NCBI RefSeq assembly: GCF_011751745.2 | Contig: NZ_CP061170.1 | Coordinates: 124,001-188,000, forward strand | Reading direction: 5' to 3' | DNA from: Paramicrobacterium fandaimingii | GTDB lineage: Bacteria > Actinomycetota > Actinomycetes > Actinomycetales > Microbacteriaceae | DNA length: 64,000 bases | Shown: positions 25,131 through 34,553 of the stretch, in pieces | Layout of the letters: each line of letters begins with the position of its first letter | Position numbering within the stretch: position 1 is the stretch's first letter | Program-made: the position numbers and the translations under genes | Notes under the pieces: model-generated | Told to the model about the DNA's origin: nothing | The model's database searches: none | The model's input: the letters and a program-made list of their open reading frames with translations, nothing else

Positions 25131-26561
25131 CTACCTCTGCCGGGCGGCGAGCACCTGGCGCAGCCACTCGAACGAGGCCTTGGGTGTGCGCTCGAGTGTG
25201 TCGAAATCGACGTGCACAAGGCCGAAGCGCTGCGTGAACCCGGCCGCCCATTCCCAGTTGTCGAGCAGCGACCAGGCGAAGTATCCGCGCAGGTCGACGC
25301 CATCGGCTGCCCCGCCCGGCGCGACGGCGTCGAGCGCAGCACGCAGGTGAGCGTCGAGGTAGGCGATGCGCTCGGGGTCATTGATCGTGCCATTCGGCGC
25401 GACCTCGTCGGCGAAGCTCGCGCCGTTCTCGGTAATGTACACGGGCGGCAGCGCTGCCCCATAGCGGTCGCGCATCTCGGCAAGCGCGGTGCCCAGATGC
25501 TTGGGGGCGATGGGCCAGCCGAAGCCCGTGCGCGGGTATTCGTCGATGTCGACGAGGTGAAATGGCAGGCCGGTCATGGCCTCGGCTGTGCCGTCTGGGC
25601 TCGCACCGGTGCCCGCGCCTGCCGCGACGCGCGTGGGCATGTAGTAGTTGAGCCCGTAGAAGTCGAGAGGCTGGCAGATGGTATCGAGGTCACGTGAATC
25701 CGCGCCGCCCAGCGCGCCGAAGAGGGGTGCGAGCTCGTCGGGAACGTCGGGGTAGCTGCCGAGCAGCACAGGATCGGCGAACACTCGGTTGTGTACGATG
25801 TCGAAGAGCTGCGCCATCGCGGCATCCTCGGGTGAGTCCGTCGCGGCATGCACGGGAGAGTGCACGTTCGTGATGCCGATGCGACCGGGAACCGATGCTG
25901 CGCGCAGCGCCTGCGCGGCAAGGCCATGCCCGAGCAGCTGATGATGCACGGTGGGCAGGGCATCGAACAGCAGCGTCTCGCCCGGCGCGTGGATGCCGAG
26001 GGCGTAGCCGTTGAGAGTGACGGTTGCCGGTTCGTTGAGGGTGATCCAGGCATCGACGCGGTCGGCAAAGCGTTCGCCGACAAGACCGGCGAACTCGCCG
26101 AATCTCAGTGCCGTGTCACGGTCGAGCCAGCCCACCTCGAGTTCGGCCGGGGTGTCCCAGTGATACAGCGTGGCGAATGGCGAGATTGCGTGCTCGGCGA
26201 GCTCATCGAGCATCCGGTCATAGAAATCGATGCCCGCTGGGTCAAGCGCTCCCGACCCGCCCGGCTGCAAGCGTGGCCACGCGAACGAGAAGCGGTAGGC
26301 GTCGGCGCCGAGCGTGCTCATGAGGGCGACGTCTTCGGCGTAGCGGCTGTAGTGATCGCACGTGACGGAGGTGTCGCTGCCGTCGATGATGCGGCCGGGC
26401 TGCGCGCTGAGGTCGTCCCACACGCTGCGGCCAGCCGCGGTGCTTGCGCCCTCGATCTGCGCGGCTGCTGTTGCTGTGCCGATCACAAAACCGGGTGGGA
26501 TGCTGTGCGCGAGGGAGTTCGGGTCGGGCTTTTTCGGTGAGGGCACAGTGTCGGGAGACAT
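25131..26561 (-). CDS. GH1 beta-glucosidase
   Basis: A 476-residue glycoside hydrolase family 1 protein. The acid/base Glu is in [17 protein letters not shown] and the nucleophile Glu in [10 protein letters not shown]. The N-terminal [15 protein letters not shown] and C-terminal [25 protein letters not shown] motifs are also typical. It hydrolyses terminal beta-glucosyl residues of cellobiose or plant glucosides. There is no signal peptide, so it acts in the cytoplasm on imported glycosides. The start at 26561 places the family N-terminus correctly; the frame is open further upstream. It is in an operon with the MFS gene. Confidence 0.92.
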   Translation of the reverse strand: [476 protein letters not shown]

Positions 26562-26747
26562 GGGGATGGGGCTCCTGGGCTGACGTCGTTGTCTGCGAAG
26601 TCTCACGGCGAGGCCCCGCACCACTGACTCCAGTATCTGCCTTCGAGCTCAGGCCGCTCTGCCGACTCGCCCACGTGAACCGTGCGGTAGTTCTGCAATA
26701 TCTGCAAAGGGCGCCCTGCTGGGCCATCCGTCGCAGATCGTCGACGT

Positions 26748-27170
26748 TCAGCGTGCGGGGGAGTCGCGCGTGCTGCGCGCGAAGAACCACATCATGAGCC
26801 GATGTTTTTTGGTGTTCTGAAATGCCTCGCAGAGCCAGCGCCCGTCGTTCTGCCGACGGAATACGAATGACTGCACCTTGTCGAGAGGGATCCGTTTTCC
26901 GGTCCCGACGCCACCCTCCGTCAACACAAGCGCAACATCGTCGCCAATCGAGCGGACGCTCGATATCGACATGCGCATACGGCTGCCTTTCTGAAATCGC
27001 GAGAGCACGGGCTCGTGGTCGCGGCGAATCGCCTCACGGCCGATGCTGGTGGACCCCGCGAAGATCACGTAGGTGGCGTCCTCGGCAAAAAGGCTGGCGT
27101 AAGCGCGCGCGTCACCGGCGTTCCATGCCTCGACCATCTGGTCGAGGGCATGCTCTATACTTGATTGCAT
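26748..27170 (-). CDS. SnoaL-like (SgcJ/EcaC, DUF4440) protein
   Basis: A 140-residue NTF2-fold protein: MVEAWNAGDARAYASLFAED followed by ATYVIFAGSTSIGREAI, the pattern of SgcJ/EcaC proteins. Members are small ligand-binding proteins or enzymes whose substrates are rarely known. It is divergent from a MarR gene with only 15 bases between the start codons. The start lies inside a short palindrome, so a leaderless mRNA and direct control by the MarR protein are likely. Confidence 0.8.
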   Translation of the reverse strand: MQSSIEHALDQMVEAWNAGDARAYASLFAEDATYVIFAGSTSIGREAIRRDHEPVLSRFQKGSRMRMSISSVRSIGDDVALVLTEGGVGTGKRIPLDKVQSFVFRRQNDGRWLCEAFQNTKKHRLMMWFFARSTRDSPAR

Positions 27171-27195
27171 GGGAGCAATAGTTGCATGAGTGCAA
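27164..27195. promoter_or_regulatory. overlapping divergent control region with two palindromes
   Basis: ATTGC-N6-GCAAT (27164-27179) contains the ATG of the SnoaL-like gene, and TTGCA-TGAG-TGCAA (27182-27195) contains the ATG of the MarR gene. A TATACT -10 box for the MarR gene lies at 27156-27161. With start codons inside the operators, both mRNAs would be leaderless or nearly so. Confidence 0.65.
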
Positions 27196-27647
27196 GTAAA
27201 AAGCAAGAGCCTGTGGATGCCGCTGCCTACCGTCGCTATCTCGCGGCGCTCACGCTGTTTCACCAGGCTGCGGCGGACTCTGTCGGCCTGACCGGCGCCG
27301 ACTACCAAGCGAGCAACCTTCTCGATCTCGACGGGCCGATGCCGAGCAGCGAACTCGCGCGTCGTCTCGGTCTCTCGCTCGCCGCGACGACTCGTCTGGT
27401 AGATCGCCTCATTGAAAAGGGAATCGCCAGACGCGCGGAGGATCCGAGTGATCGACGACGGGCCGTCATCGCACACACCGGCCACCTGCCTGGCAACCTC
27501 GCTGCCATTCTCGATCGCGTTCGCATGCCGATAGGGGCAGCGCTCGAGTCGATGACGCCCGAGCAGCGCTCAGGTGTTGCCGCGTATCTTGCGGCGGCAG
27601 GTCAGGCATACTCGGATTCTGCCCGCGCGCTACGCGTCGAGGAGTAG
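27186..27647 (+). CDS. MarR-family regulator
   Basis: A 153-residue winged-helix protein. The HTH PMPSSELARRLGLSLAATTR and wing EDPSDRRRAVIAHTGH are typical of MarR. It is divergent from the SnoaL-like gene and convergent with an MFS exporter. It probably represses the SnoaL-like gene and itself through the palindromes embedded in both starts. The ATG at 27186 is used; the longer frame would start inside the divergent gene. Confidence 0.88.
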   Translation: MSASKKQEPVDAAAYRRYLAALTLFHQAAADSVGLTGADYQASNLLDLDGPMPSSELARRLGLSLAATTRLVDRLIEKGIARRAEDPSDRRRAVIAHTGHLPGNLAAILDRVRMPIGAALESMTPEQRSGVAAYLAAAGQAYSDSARALRVEE

Positions 27648-27681
27648 CAGGGCAGCGCGAGCGCACCCCGCCCGCAGCGTT

Positions 27682-28878
27682 TCAGATCATGGAGCGGCGG
27701 GCGCGGGCAGCGCGCAGGGCATCCGTCGAGACGCTCAACACGAGCGCGATGGCGAAGATCACGAGCGCCGCGATGGGCAGCGCTGTGAGATCGAAGCCGT
27801 CGAGAATGAGACTGCCGAGCAGTGCGCCGCCGCCAATTCCGATATTGAATGCGGTGGTCTGCAGCGCTGCAGCGAGGTCGCGCAGGCGGAACGACGCCGT
27901 GTGCAGCATCCGGGTCTGCAGCATTGCAGGGATGCCGCCGAACGACACACCCCACACCACGAATGCAACAGTGACGATCACCTGGTTGCCCGTGAGTACG
28001 GCAAGCACGGTGATGGCCGTCATGAGCGCGAGCACGGCGATGGCGAAGCCGCGCTTGGGAAAGCGATCGGTGGCGAACCCGGCGATCACGAGGCCGACCG
28101 CTCCGGCGCCGCCGAAGAGGAACAGCAGAAAGGCGACGTTGTCCGGAGGGAAGCCGCCCTCGGACACAAGCCACGGTGTGATGTATGTGTAGAAGGTGTT
28201 GTGGGCGGTGAGCACGAGCAGAATGACCGTGCACACGATGATGACGCCGGGCAGGCTTCTGTCGCGTCTGGCGGGGATGGGAATTTCGCCCGTGCGCAGC
28301 GGCACCTTGTGCTGCACAGCAGGGAGGTACTTGACGACAACGATGGCGAGCACCACCACGATGCCGCCGATGATGAGGAACGCTGCGCGCCAGCCGAGGA
28401 CGTGACCGAGTGCTGTGCCGACCGGAACACCGAGAACGAATGCCGCCGAACCACCGCCCGAGGTGATGGCCACGGCCCTTCCGAGCTGATGCGGGGGAAC
28501 GAGGTGCGCGGAATAGGCGGCGACGACCGCCCAGAAGAGGCCGTGGGCGAGCCCACCGAGAATGCGGGCTCCCACGAGCAGCTCGTAGCTGGGTGCGATG
28601 GCGGCGAGCACGTTCGCCAGGGCAATCACCATCAGCACGGCAACGACAAGTGCCTTGCGCGAGACGTTTCGAGTGATTGCCGCGAGCGGGGTGGTGGCGA
28701 CAACGACGGTGCCGGCGAACACGGTGACAAGCAGGCCGGCCGTCGACAGGCTGACGTCGAGATCGCGGGCCATGTCGGGCAGAAGGCCGGTGGGCAGAAA
28801 CTCGCTCGTTACCGAGACGAAGATCGCGCCGGCCAGGGTAAGCAGACCGACCCAGGGGAAGCGTTTTTCGTCTGGCAC
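27682..28878 (-). CDS. MFS exporter (DHA1, AraJ/CmlR-like)
   Basis: A 398-residue transporter with 12 expected helices. The N-terminus (VTSEFLPTGLLPDMARDLDV) and the second-helix region VATTPLAAITRNVSRKALV match the DHA1 sugar-efflux/chloramphenicol-resistance branch. It probably exports a drug, sugar or metabolite by proton antiport. It is divergent from the small membrane protein at 28917 and convergent with the MarR gene. The substrate is unknown. A 448-residue antisense frame over it is a GC shadow. Confidence 0.85.
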   Translation of the reverse strand: MPDEKRFPWVGLLTLAGAIFVSVTSEFLPTGLLPDMARDLDVSLSTAGLLVTVFAGTVVVATTPLAAITRNVSRKALVVAVLMVIALANVLAAIAPSYELLVGARILGGLAHGLFWAVVAAYSAHLVPPHQLGRAVAITSGGGSAAFVLGVPVGTALGHVLGWRAAFLIIGGIVVVLAIVVVKYLPAVQHKVPLRTGEIPIPARRDRSLPGVIIVCTVILLVLTAHNTFYTYITPWLVSEGGFPPDNVAFLLFLFGGAGAVGLVIAGFATDRFPKRGFAIAVLALMTAITVLAVLTGNQVIVTVAFVVWGVSFGGIPAMLQTRMLHTASFRLRDLAAALQTTAFNIGIGGGALLGSLILDGFDLTALPIAALVIFAIALVLSVSTDALRAARARRSMI

Positions 28879-28916
28879 CCAGACAACACTAGAGCACCCG
28901 TGCCTATCCTGAGCCC

Positions 28917-29468
28917 ATGAGTCGAGCTCTCGAACGCGACCCCTGGCTGCGCACGGGTGTGTCGATCGGGATCATTCCTCTTTACCTGCTGCTCACTCAC
29001 GTTCTGGCCGGTGTCGTCTACCGTGCGCTGTCTGTCGACCTTGCGCTCGGTGACCGCGTTGCGTCCGTCATTGTCTGGGCGGTGGCTGGCGCCGTTATCG
29101 TCGGCGGGTTTGCCTGGCTTGTCACGTGGCGAACCGGCGAGGGTCGGCCGACGTTGCACTGGTGGATCGCCCCGATCGTCGGAGCCGTCACTGTCGTCGA
29201 GTTCGTTGTCGTCGTGCTGGCTCTGGTGATTCCGCAGGGAGAGCCGGATGCCGCGTGGGGAGCTGCGCTTCTCGAGCAGATCGCGTCCCCCCGGTTCTGG
29301 GCGGTCTCGCTCTGGCTTCCGCTCACCGTGTGGATCTGCATAGCGGCAACCGTGCGCACCCGGTGGTATCGGCCGCGACGGATGGTGCTGATCGGGATCG
29401 TGCCGTACGTGATCGCCGGCACCGTCTTTGTGGGCCTGCTGAACGGCGGCGTGTACGACGGTGCGTAA
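28917..29468 (+). CDS. four-helix membrane protein, unknown function
   Basis: A 183-residue integral membrane protein with four hydrophobic segments (about residues 12-35, 46-70, 82-106 and 126-178 with a break). No recognisable motif or family. The start ATG at 28917 lies 39 bases from the divergent MFS start. It has codon use like its neighbours. Confidence 0.6.
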   Translation: MSRALERDPWLRTGVSIGIIPLYLLLTHVLAGVVYRALSVDLALGDRVASVIVWAVAGAVIVGGFAWLVTWRTGEGRPTLHWWIAPIVGAVTVVEFVVVVLALVIPQGEPDAAWGAALLEQIASPRFWAVSLWLPLTVWICIAATVRTRWYRPRRMVLIGIVPYVIAGTVFVGLLNGGVYDGA

Positions 29469-29696
29469 GTGTGACAGACGAAGCCTGACGTTGCCGACAC
29501 GATGTGTCTCGTTTTGATTACGATTGCATTATCAGCTGGACACGTTCTGAATTCGGCGGTTTCCGAGGGTCTGGATCCCTGAGATGCCAACGATTTTGCG
29601 GCCTTATCACGGGGGTTGGGGCTTATCTGTGGGCTCTCCGGGTATTGCCAAAACGGGTTGAACGAGCTTCGGAGCCTCGGTAACCTCGGAAGCCAT

Positions 29697-30290
29697 ATGT
29701 CTGCGACTCAAGCCATTACGAATGTCCAAGTCGAGAGTGACTCCACGGAACGCATTGTCGCTCCCGGGCCCGAACACGCTGCCGAGATGTGGCGCATTGC
29801 GCGCGACTCGGTCACGCTCGATCTCAATCCCTCCTACGCATACCTCGTGTACTGCCGCGATTTCAGCAACACCAGCCGTGTTGCCGTCGTCGACGGCAAA
29901 GTCGTGGGGTACATCATGGGTCATCTGAGACCCGAGAAGCCGCACCACCTCTTCGTCTGGCAGGTTGCTGTCGACGAGAGCTACCGCGGGCGAGGGCTCG
30001 CCGGCAGGATGCTGGATGAGCTGTTCGGTGGTGTTGCGGCATCCGATGATGTGCACACCGTCGAAACGACGATCACCGATGACAACGAGGCGTCTCAGAA
30101 GCTGTTCGCCTCGTTTGCCCGGCGCTGGCAGAAGGCGCCGATGACCGTTGACCCGCTGTTCGACGAGAAGCACTTTCCCGACGGCCACGATGCCGAGAAG
30201 CTCTATGAGATCGGCCCGATCTTCTTTCTCGACGACGAGCTTCTCGCCGAGGTCGAGGAAAAGCGCGAACGCGCAGAATCCCTCGGCTAA
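29697..30290 (+). CDS. ectA: EctA, L-2,4-diaminobutyrate N-acetyltransferase
   Basis: A 197-residue GNAT-fold enzyme. It contains LDLNPSYAYLVYCRDFSNTS, the acetyl-CoA-binding VDESYRGRGLAGRMLDELF and the C-terminal FDEKHFPDGHDAEKLYEIGP typical of EctA. It acetylates L-2,4-diaminobutyrate, the second step of ectoine synthesis. The open frame begins at 29616, but the ATG at 29697 is where the family starts, with GGAAG 7-10 bases upstream. It is the first gene of ectABCD; the operon indicates osmotic-stress tolerance. About 220 bases upstream are gene-free and should hold the osmoregulated promoter, which I could not assign with confidence. Confidence 0.93.
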   Translation: MSATQAITNVQVESDSTERIVAPGPEHAAEMWRIARDSVTLDLNPSYAYLVYCRDFSNTSRVAVVDGKVVGYIMGHLRPEKPHHLFVWQVAVDESYRGRGLAGRMLDELFGGVAASDDVHTVETTITDDNEASQKLFASFARRWQKAPMTVDPLFDEKHFPDGHDAEKLYEIGPIFFLDDELLAEVEEKRERAESLG

Positions 30291-30407
30291 ACCACAATCG
30301 ACGAGGGCGACCACCGTTGCCCTCCGCCGCGTGCAGGATCACCCGTGACGCCTGCGTTCGATGTCAATACAAAGATTCACGGCATCCTCATGAAGGAAGG
30401 AATCGTG

Positions 30408-31724
30408 ATGTCCCCCATTTCAGACGCCACAATCGCACTCGAGTCAGAGGTCCGCAGCTATTCACGCTCATGGCCCGCTGAGTTCGACCGCGCCGTCGGC
30501 AGCCACATGTACGACGTTGACGGTCGTGAGTACATCGACTTCTTCGCCGGTGCCGGTGCGCTCAACTACGGTCACAACAACCCGGTGCTCAAGAAGGTGC
30601 TGATCGACTACATCAGCGACGACCGCGTGATGCATTCGCTCGACATGTTCACAAAGTCGCGCCAGGAATTCATCGAGACGTTCAACGACGTGATTTTGAA
30701 GCCTCGCGGGTACGACTACAAGCTCGCGTTCCCCGGCCCCGGCGGAACGCAGGCGACCGAGGCGGCGCTCAAGCTCGCCCGCAAGTACACCGGCCGCGAG
30801 TCGGTCATCAGCTTCACCAACGGCTTCCACGGCATGACGCTCGGTGCGCTCTCCGTGACCGGAAACTCGCTCAAGCGCGGCGGCGCTGGCATTCCGCTCG
30901 TTCACGCCACCCCGATGCCGTATGACGACTACTTCGACGGTGACTACCCCGACTTCTTCTACCTCGAGCGCCTGCTCACCGACAGCGGCAGCGGGTTGAA
31001 CAAGCCCGGCGCCGTGATCGTCGAGACGGTGCAGGGTGAGGGTGGCATCAACCCGGCCCGCTACGAGTGGCTGCAGAATCTCTCGAAGCTCTGCAAGAAG
31101 CACGACATTCTGCTGATCATCGACGACGTTCAGATGGGCTGCGGCCGCACCGGCACCTTCTTCAGCTTTGAAGAGGCCGGCATCGAGCCCGACATGGTCT
31201 GCCTGTCGAAGTCGATCTCCGGCTACGGCATCCCCATGGCACTCACGCTGCTCAAGCCAGAGCTTGATGTGTGGGAGCCAGGCGAGCACAACGGCACGTT
31301 CCGCGGAATCAGCGCCGGATTCGCCACGGCGACCGCGGCGATTCGCGAGTACTGGTCTGACGACTCGTTCACGACGTCGATCAAGAACAAGGGCGAGAAG
31401 GTTGCCAAGCGCTTCCAGTCGATCGTCGACGTGACGCCGGGCATCACCGTCACGGCGAAGGGCCGTGGGCTTGCTCGCGGAATCGAGATGGCAAACGGCG
31501 AGCTCGCCGATGCCGTGTGCGAGGAAGCGTTCAAGAACGGACTTCTCGTTGAGACTGCCGGCCCGAGCGGAGAGGTCGTCAAGTTGCTTGCTGCGCTCAC
31601 CATTCCCGATGATGTTCTTGACGCCGGTCTCGACATTCTGGAGAGCGCAGTGGCAACTGTTGCCTCCGGAGAGCTGGCTGAATCAGCATCCACCATTTCG
31701 AACACCGAGGAGAGCTACGCATGA
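30408..31724 (+). CDS. ectB: EctB, diaminobutyrate-2-oxoglutarate transaminase
   Basis: A 438-residue class III PLP aminotransferase. The cofactor phosphate site lies in [20 protein letters not shown], the conserved Asp in [13 protein letters not shown] and the Schiff-base Lys in [10 protein letters not shown]. It makes L-2,4-diaminobutyrate from aspartate semialdehyde and glutamate, the first committed step to ectoine. The ATG at 30408 follows a strong GAAGGAAGG site. Its TGA overlaps the ATG of ectC (ATGA), so the two are translationally coupled. Confidence 0.95.
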   Translation: MSPISDATIALESEVRSYSRSWPAEFDRAVGSHMYDVDGREYIDFFAGAGALNYGHNNPVLKKVLIDYISDDRVMHSLDMFTKSRQEFIETFNDVILKPRGYDYKLAFPGPGGTQATEAALKLARKYTGRESVISFTNGFHGMTLGALSVTGNSLKRGGAGIPLVHATPMPYDDYFDGDYPDFFYLERLLTDSGSGLNKPGAVIVETVQGEGGINPARYEWLQNLSKLCKKHDILLIIDDVQMGCGRTGTFFSFEEAGIEPDMVCLSKSISGYGIPMALTLLKPELDVWEPGEHNGTFRGISAGFATATAAIREYWSDDSFTTSIKNKGEKVAKRFQSIVDVTPGITVTAKGRGLARGIEMANGELADAVCEEAFKNGLLVETAGPSGEVVKLLAALTIPDDVLDAGLDILESAVATVASGELAESASTISNTEESYA

Positions 31725-32122
31725 TCGTTCGCAGTGTAGAAGACGTCGAGGGCACAGACTCCGACATCAAGACCGAGAACTGGCGCAGCAAGCGCATCAT
31801 TCTCGCCAAGGAGGGCGTGGGCTTCTCCGTTCACGAGACCACGCTGTACGCCGGAACCGAGAGCGAGTTCTGGTACGCCAACCACATTGAAGCCGTGTTC
31901 ATCACGCAGGGTGAGGGCACCGTCACCGACAAGGCGACGGGCGAGACCCACGAGCTGAAGCCAGGAACTGTGTACTTGCTGAACGACCATGACAAGCACA
32001 TTGTGCGCCCGCGCACCGAGATCAAGTGCGTGTGCGTGTTCAACCCGCCGGTGACCGGCCGCGAGGTGCACGACGAGAACGGTGTGTACCCGCTCGTTCT
32101 CGAAGAGCCAGCGGGCGCGTAA
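31721..32122 (+). CDS. ectC: EctC, L-ectoine synthase
   Basis: A 133-residue cupin. Starting [20 protein letters not shown], it contains [20 protein letters not shown] and [13 protein letters not shown], the ectoine synthase pattern. It closes N-gamma-acetyl-diaminobutyrate to ectoine. The start codon overlaps the ectB stop. It is followed by a strong hairpin with a short T-run before ectD. Confidence 0.95.
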   Translation: MIVRSVEDVEGTDSDIKTENWRSKRIILAKEGVGFSVHETTLYAGTESEFWYANHIEAVFITQGEGTVTDKATGETHELKPGTVYLLNDHDKHIVRPRTEIKCVCVFNPPVTGREVHDENGVYPLVLEEPAGA

Positions 32123-32133
32123 AGCTCCCATAC

Positions 32134-32177
32134 ACAGCAGCCGAGTCAGCGAAAGCTGACCCGGCTGCTGTCGTTTT
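32134..32177 (+). terminator. terminator/attenuator between ectC and ectD
   Basis: A 17-base arm (32134-32150) pairs with 32155-32171 around a GAAA tetraloop, with one mismatched pair, and is followed by CGTTTT. It has the features of an intrinsic terminator placed inside the operon, about 50 bases before ectD. Confidence 0.75.
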
Positions 32178-32224
32178 GGGTGACAGAGATGCAAGAACGA
32201 ACAAAACCGTCAAAGGAGGAGTAC

Positions 32225-33124
32225 GTGACTGCAACGCAGACAGTCCAGACCGATGTATACCCCACGCGCACAGGTGGCGTCGAGAGGGTGATCGATCGCG
32301 AGGATCCCACGCTGTATGGAACGGCCGACGATGGCCCCATGGATGCTGAGACGCTCAGCGGCTACGACCGCAATGGGTATCTGGCCATCGACGAGCTGAT
32401 TAGCGCAGACGACGTCACCGAGCTGAAGGCCGAACTGCGGCGCCTGTCGGAAGACGAGACTGTGCGCCGCGACGAGCGCACGATCGTCGAGGCATCGAGC
32501 GACGAGGTGCGTTCGATCTTCGAGATTCACAAGGTGAGCGACGTCTTCGCGAAGATCGCGAACGACCCGCGGGTCGTCGGCCGCGCGAAGCAGCTGCTCG
32601 GTTCCGATGTGTACATTCACCAGTCCCGTGTGAACTTCAAGCCTGGCTTCGAGGGCAAGGAGTTCATGTGGCATTCGGATTTCGAGACGTGGCACGCCGA
32701 AGACGGCCTGCCGAATATGCGCACGGTGAGCATCTCGATCTCGCTGACCGACAACTATTCGTACAACGGCCCGCTCATGATCATGCCCGGCTCGCACAAA
32801 AAGTTCGTGTCGTGCGCACAGGAGACCCCGGAAGACAACTACCGGAAGTCGCTGATCATGCAGGGCGCGGGAACGCCCGAGAAAGCGACACTCTCGGAGT
32901 TCGGCGATACCTACGGCATCGATGTGCTCGACGGCGAAGCTGGCGGGGCGATTATGTTCGACTGCAATTGCATGCACGCATCGAACGGCAACGTGACCCC
33001 GTACCCGCGCTCGAACGTCTTTCTCGTCTTCAACAGCGTCGAGAACACCCCGGTCGAACCGTTCGCGGCACCGAGCCCGCGCCCGGAGTTCGCCGGGGCT
33101 CGCGACTTCACGCCCGCGGGCTGA
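32225..33124 (+). CDS. ectD: EctD, ectoine 5-hydroxylase
   Basis: A 299-residue Fe(II)/2-oxoglutarate dioxygenase. The iron ligands are visible in WHSDFETWHAEDGLPNMR (H-x-D) and in NCMHASNGN (distal His), with the EctD signature between them. It converts ectoine to 5-hydroxyectoine. The GTG at 32225 has an AAAGGAGGA site 5 bases upstream and is preferred to the upstream ATG at 32180. A terminator-like stem separates it from ectC, so expression may be partly uncoupled. Confidence 0.95.
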   Translation: MTATQTVQTDVYPTRTGGVERVIDREDPTLYGTADDGPMDAETLSGYDRNGYLAIDELISADDVTELKAELRRLSEDETVRRDERTIVEASSDEVRSIFEIHKVSDVFAKIANDPRVVGRAKQLLGSDVYIHQSRVNFKPGFEGKEFMWHSDFETWHAEDGLPNMRTVSISISLTDNYSYNGPLMIMPGSHKKFVSCAQETPEDNYRKSLIMQGAGTPEKATLSEFGDTYGIDVLDGEAGGAIMFDCNCMHASNGNVTPYPRSNVFLVFNSVENTPVEPFAAPSPRPEFAGARDFTPAG

Positions 33125-33149
33125 TCTCGCGTTCACACATTCGGAACAA

Positions 33150-33183
33150 GCTGGCGGCGCGCCGTTCTGGGCGCGCCGCCAGC
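33150..33183 (+). terminator. GC-rich hairpin after ectD
   Basis: GCTGGCGGCGCGCC (33150-33163) pairs perfectly with GGCGCGCCGCCAGC (33170-33183) around a 6-base loop, 25 bases after the ectD stop. There is no T-run, as is common for actinobacterial terminators. Confidence 0.7.
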
Positions 33184-33237
33184 GGCGTGTCGGGGAGAAC
33201 TTCCGAATGGTTGAGCACCGCAGCCGCCTGGCTCGGC

Positions 33238-33462
33238 TCAGCTCTCGTCGTCATCGTCGTCGCGCACCCGAATGATTGCCAGAGCGTAGCCGATGCATGC
33301 GCCTGCGCAGATGAGCGCGAGTCCGCCCAGCACTCCAAGGCCGATCTTCGCGAGCATCGGAAAATCGACGACGACAACGATAACGGCGACGACGATCGTG
33401 ACGAGTGCTAACGCGATGCCCGCCAGAGCGGGGCTCGTTGCAGAACGACTCGACTGTGTCAT
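33238..33462 (-). CDS. small two-helix membrane protein, unknown function
   Basis: A 74-residue protein with two hydrophobic helices (about residues 12-35 and 38-64) and a very acidic C-terminus (RDDDDDES). No family recognised. It lies alone between the ectD terminator and the Crp/Fnr gene. Confidence 0.5.
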   Translation of the reverse strand: MTQSSRSATSPALAGIALALVTIVVAVIVVVVDFPMLAKIGLGVLGGLALICAGACIGYALAIIRVRDDDDDES

Positions 33463-33565
33463 TACGCACTCACACTACGTCCTTTGCAACCGAGACCGTA
33501 TATCCCACCCGTCGTCACGCGTCGTGTGCAGCAGCGAGCCTGGCGGCCGATGCATGCGTTCCCGG

Positions 33566-34339
33566 TTAACTGACAGTTCCATCAGCGATCTGCGTCAACC
33601 GATCGCGGTCGAGGATCGCTGTCCAGCGTCGACCCGAATCGATGATTCCGCTTCTGCGCCACTCGCTCATTGTGCGCGACACGGATTCCGGCGTCGAGTT
33701 CGCCAGCGCGGCGATGTCGGCCCGGGTCAGCGGAAGCTGCAAGAGCGTTCCGTTGTCGTCGGTCGCCTGCCCGACGGTGTCAGCGAGGGTGAGCAGTGCG
33801 GCCGCCGTGCGTTGGGGAACGGTATTGGCGAGGCGACGGCTCATGCCGCTCTTCGTGCGGGCGAGCCGCGCGGCCACGTCGTCGAGAACACGAAGCGCCA
33901 CCGTTGGATGCTGCGTGAGAATGTCGCGAAACGACTGCTGATCGATGCGCAAGGCACAGGTGGTCACGAGGGCGGTCGCCGTGTCGGTATGCACTGGTTC
34001 GCCAAGAGTCATCATGGTGCCGAAGAGCTGACCGGGGGAGAGGATGTCGGTGATCGACTCGTCGCCGGCCGCGGTTGTGCCACCCACTTTGACGTGACCT
34101 GACGCAAGTACGTAGAGATGCTCTGCGCGATCGCCCATCTGGTAGAGCGGATCGCCTTCTGCCCATGACAGGGCCGTCATGCGGTTGTCGACCTGCGTGA
34201 GGTCTTCTGGCGGGAGAGACGCGAAGTACGGCACATGGCTGAGCACCGCCATGCGCACCGAGGGTGGGCAGGTGTGCGGCGCCGCACAGGTGCTGCGCAG
34301 AGGAACGCGCCGTCGAGTCACAGCCGATCTCGTCGTCAT
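33566..34339 (-). CDS. Crp/Fnr-family regulator (FLP-like, cysteine-containing N-terminus)
   Basis: A 257-residue regulator with an N-terminal cyclic-nucleotide-binding-type barrel (LYQMGDRAEHLYVLASGHVK) and a C-terminal winged HTH (LTRADIAALANSTPESVSRT). The N-terminus has Cys18-x5-Cys24 in CAAPHTCPPSV, and a further Cys lies in TTCALRID, reminiscent of FNR/FLP regulators that sense redox or metal. It is divergent from the HMA protein/P-type ATPase operon and is its likely regulator. The ATG at 34339 has GGAG at good spacing. The fourth FNR cysteine is not obvious, so a normal iron-sulphur cluster is doubtful. Confidence 0.85.
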   Translation of the reverse strand: MTTRSAVTRRRVPLRSTCAAPHTCPPSVRMAVLSHVPYFASLPPEDLTQVDNRMTALSWAEGDPLYQMGDRAEHLYVLASGHVKVGGTTAAGDESITDILSPGQLFGTMMTLGEPVHTDTATALVTTCALRIDQQSFRDILTQHPTVALRVLDDVAARLARTKSGMSRRLANTVPQRTAAALLTLADTVGQATDDNGTLLQLPLTRADIAALANSTPESVSRTMSEWRRSGIIDSGRRWTAILDRDRLTQIADGTVS

Positions 34340-34458
34340 GTGCACTCCGTTCTCGCTGCAGCTGCGTTCAGCGCAACATCCGTCGACTCATGAAGGCCAA
34401 CCGCAAAGCGTCGTGGTTTATTCCGTGTGAACGGGTATTTCAGTGATTCTACCGTTGA

Positions 34459-34472
34459 TTGATGTGCGTCAT
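34459..34472. promoter_or_regulatory. possible FNR-like box
   Basis: TTGAT-GTGC-GTCAT resembles the FNR/CRP-family consensus TTGAT-N4-ATCAA (left half exact, right half 3 of 5). It lies between the divergent Crp/Fnr and HMA genes. The match is weak. Confidence 0.3.
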
Positions 34473-34553
34473 GGTGCGGTTGCTGCCCGACCCATAACTT
34501 TGAGACAGAAGCCCCGATCGGGGCGAACACTCATCGCAGAAAGGATGATCATC

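Noticed and set aside
27574..28920. 448-codon plus-strand frame over the MFS exporter
   Set aside because: Very high His, Asp, Glu, Arg and Gly content and no motif; the minus strand encodes a clear 12-helix transporter.
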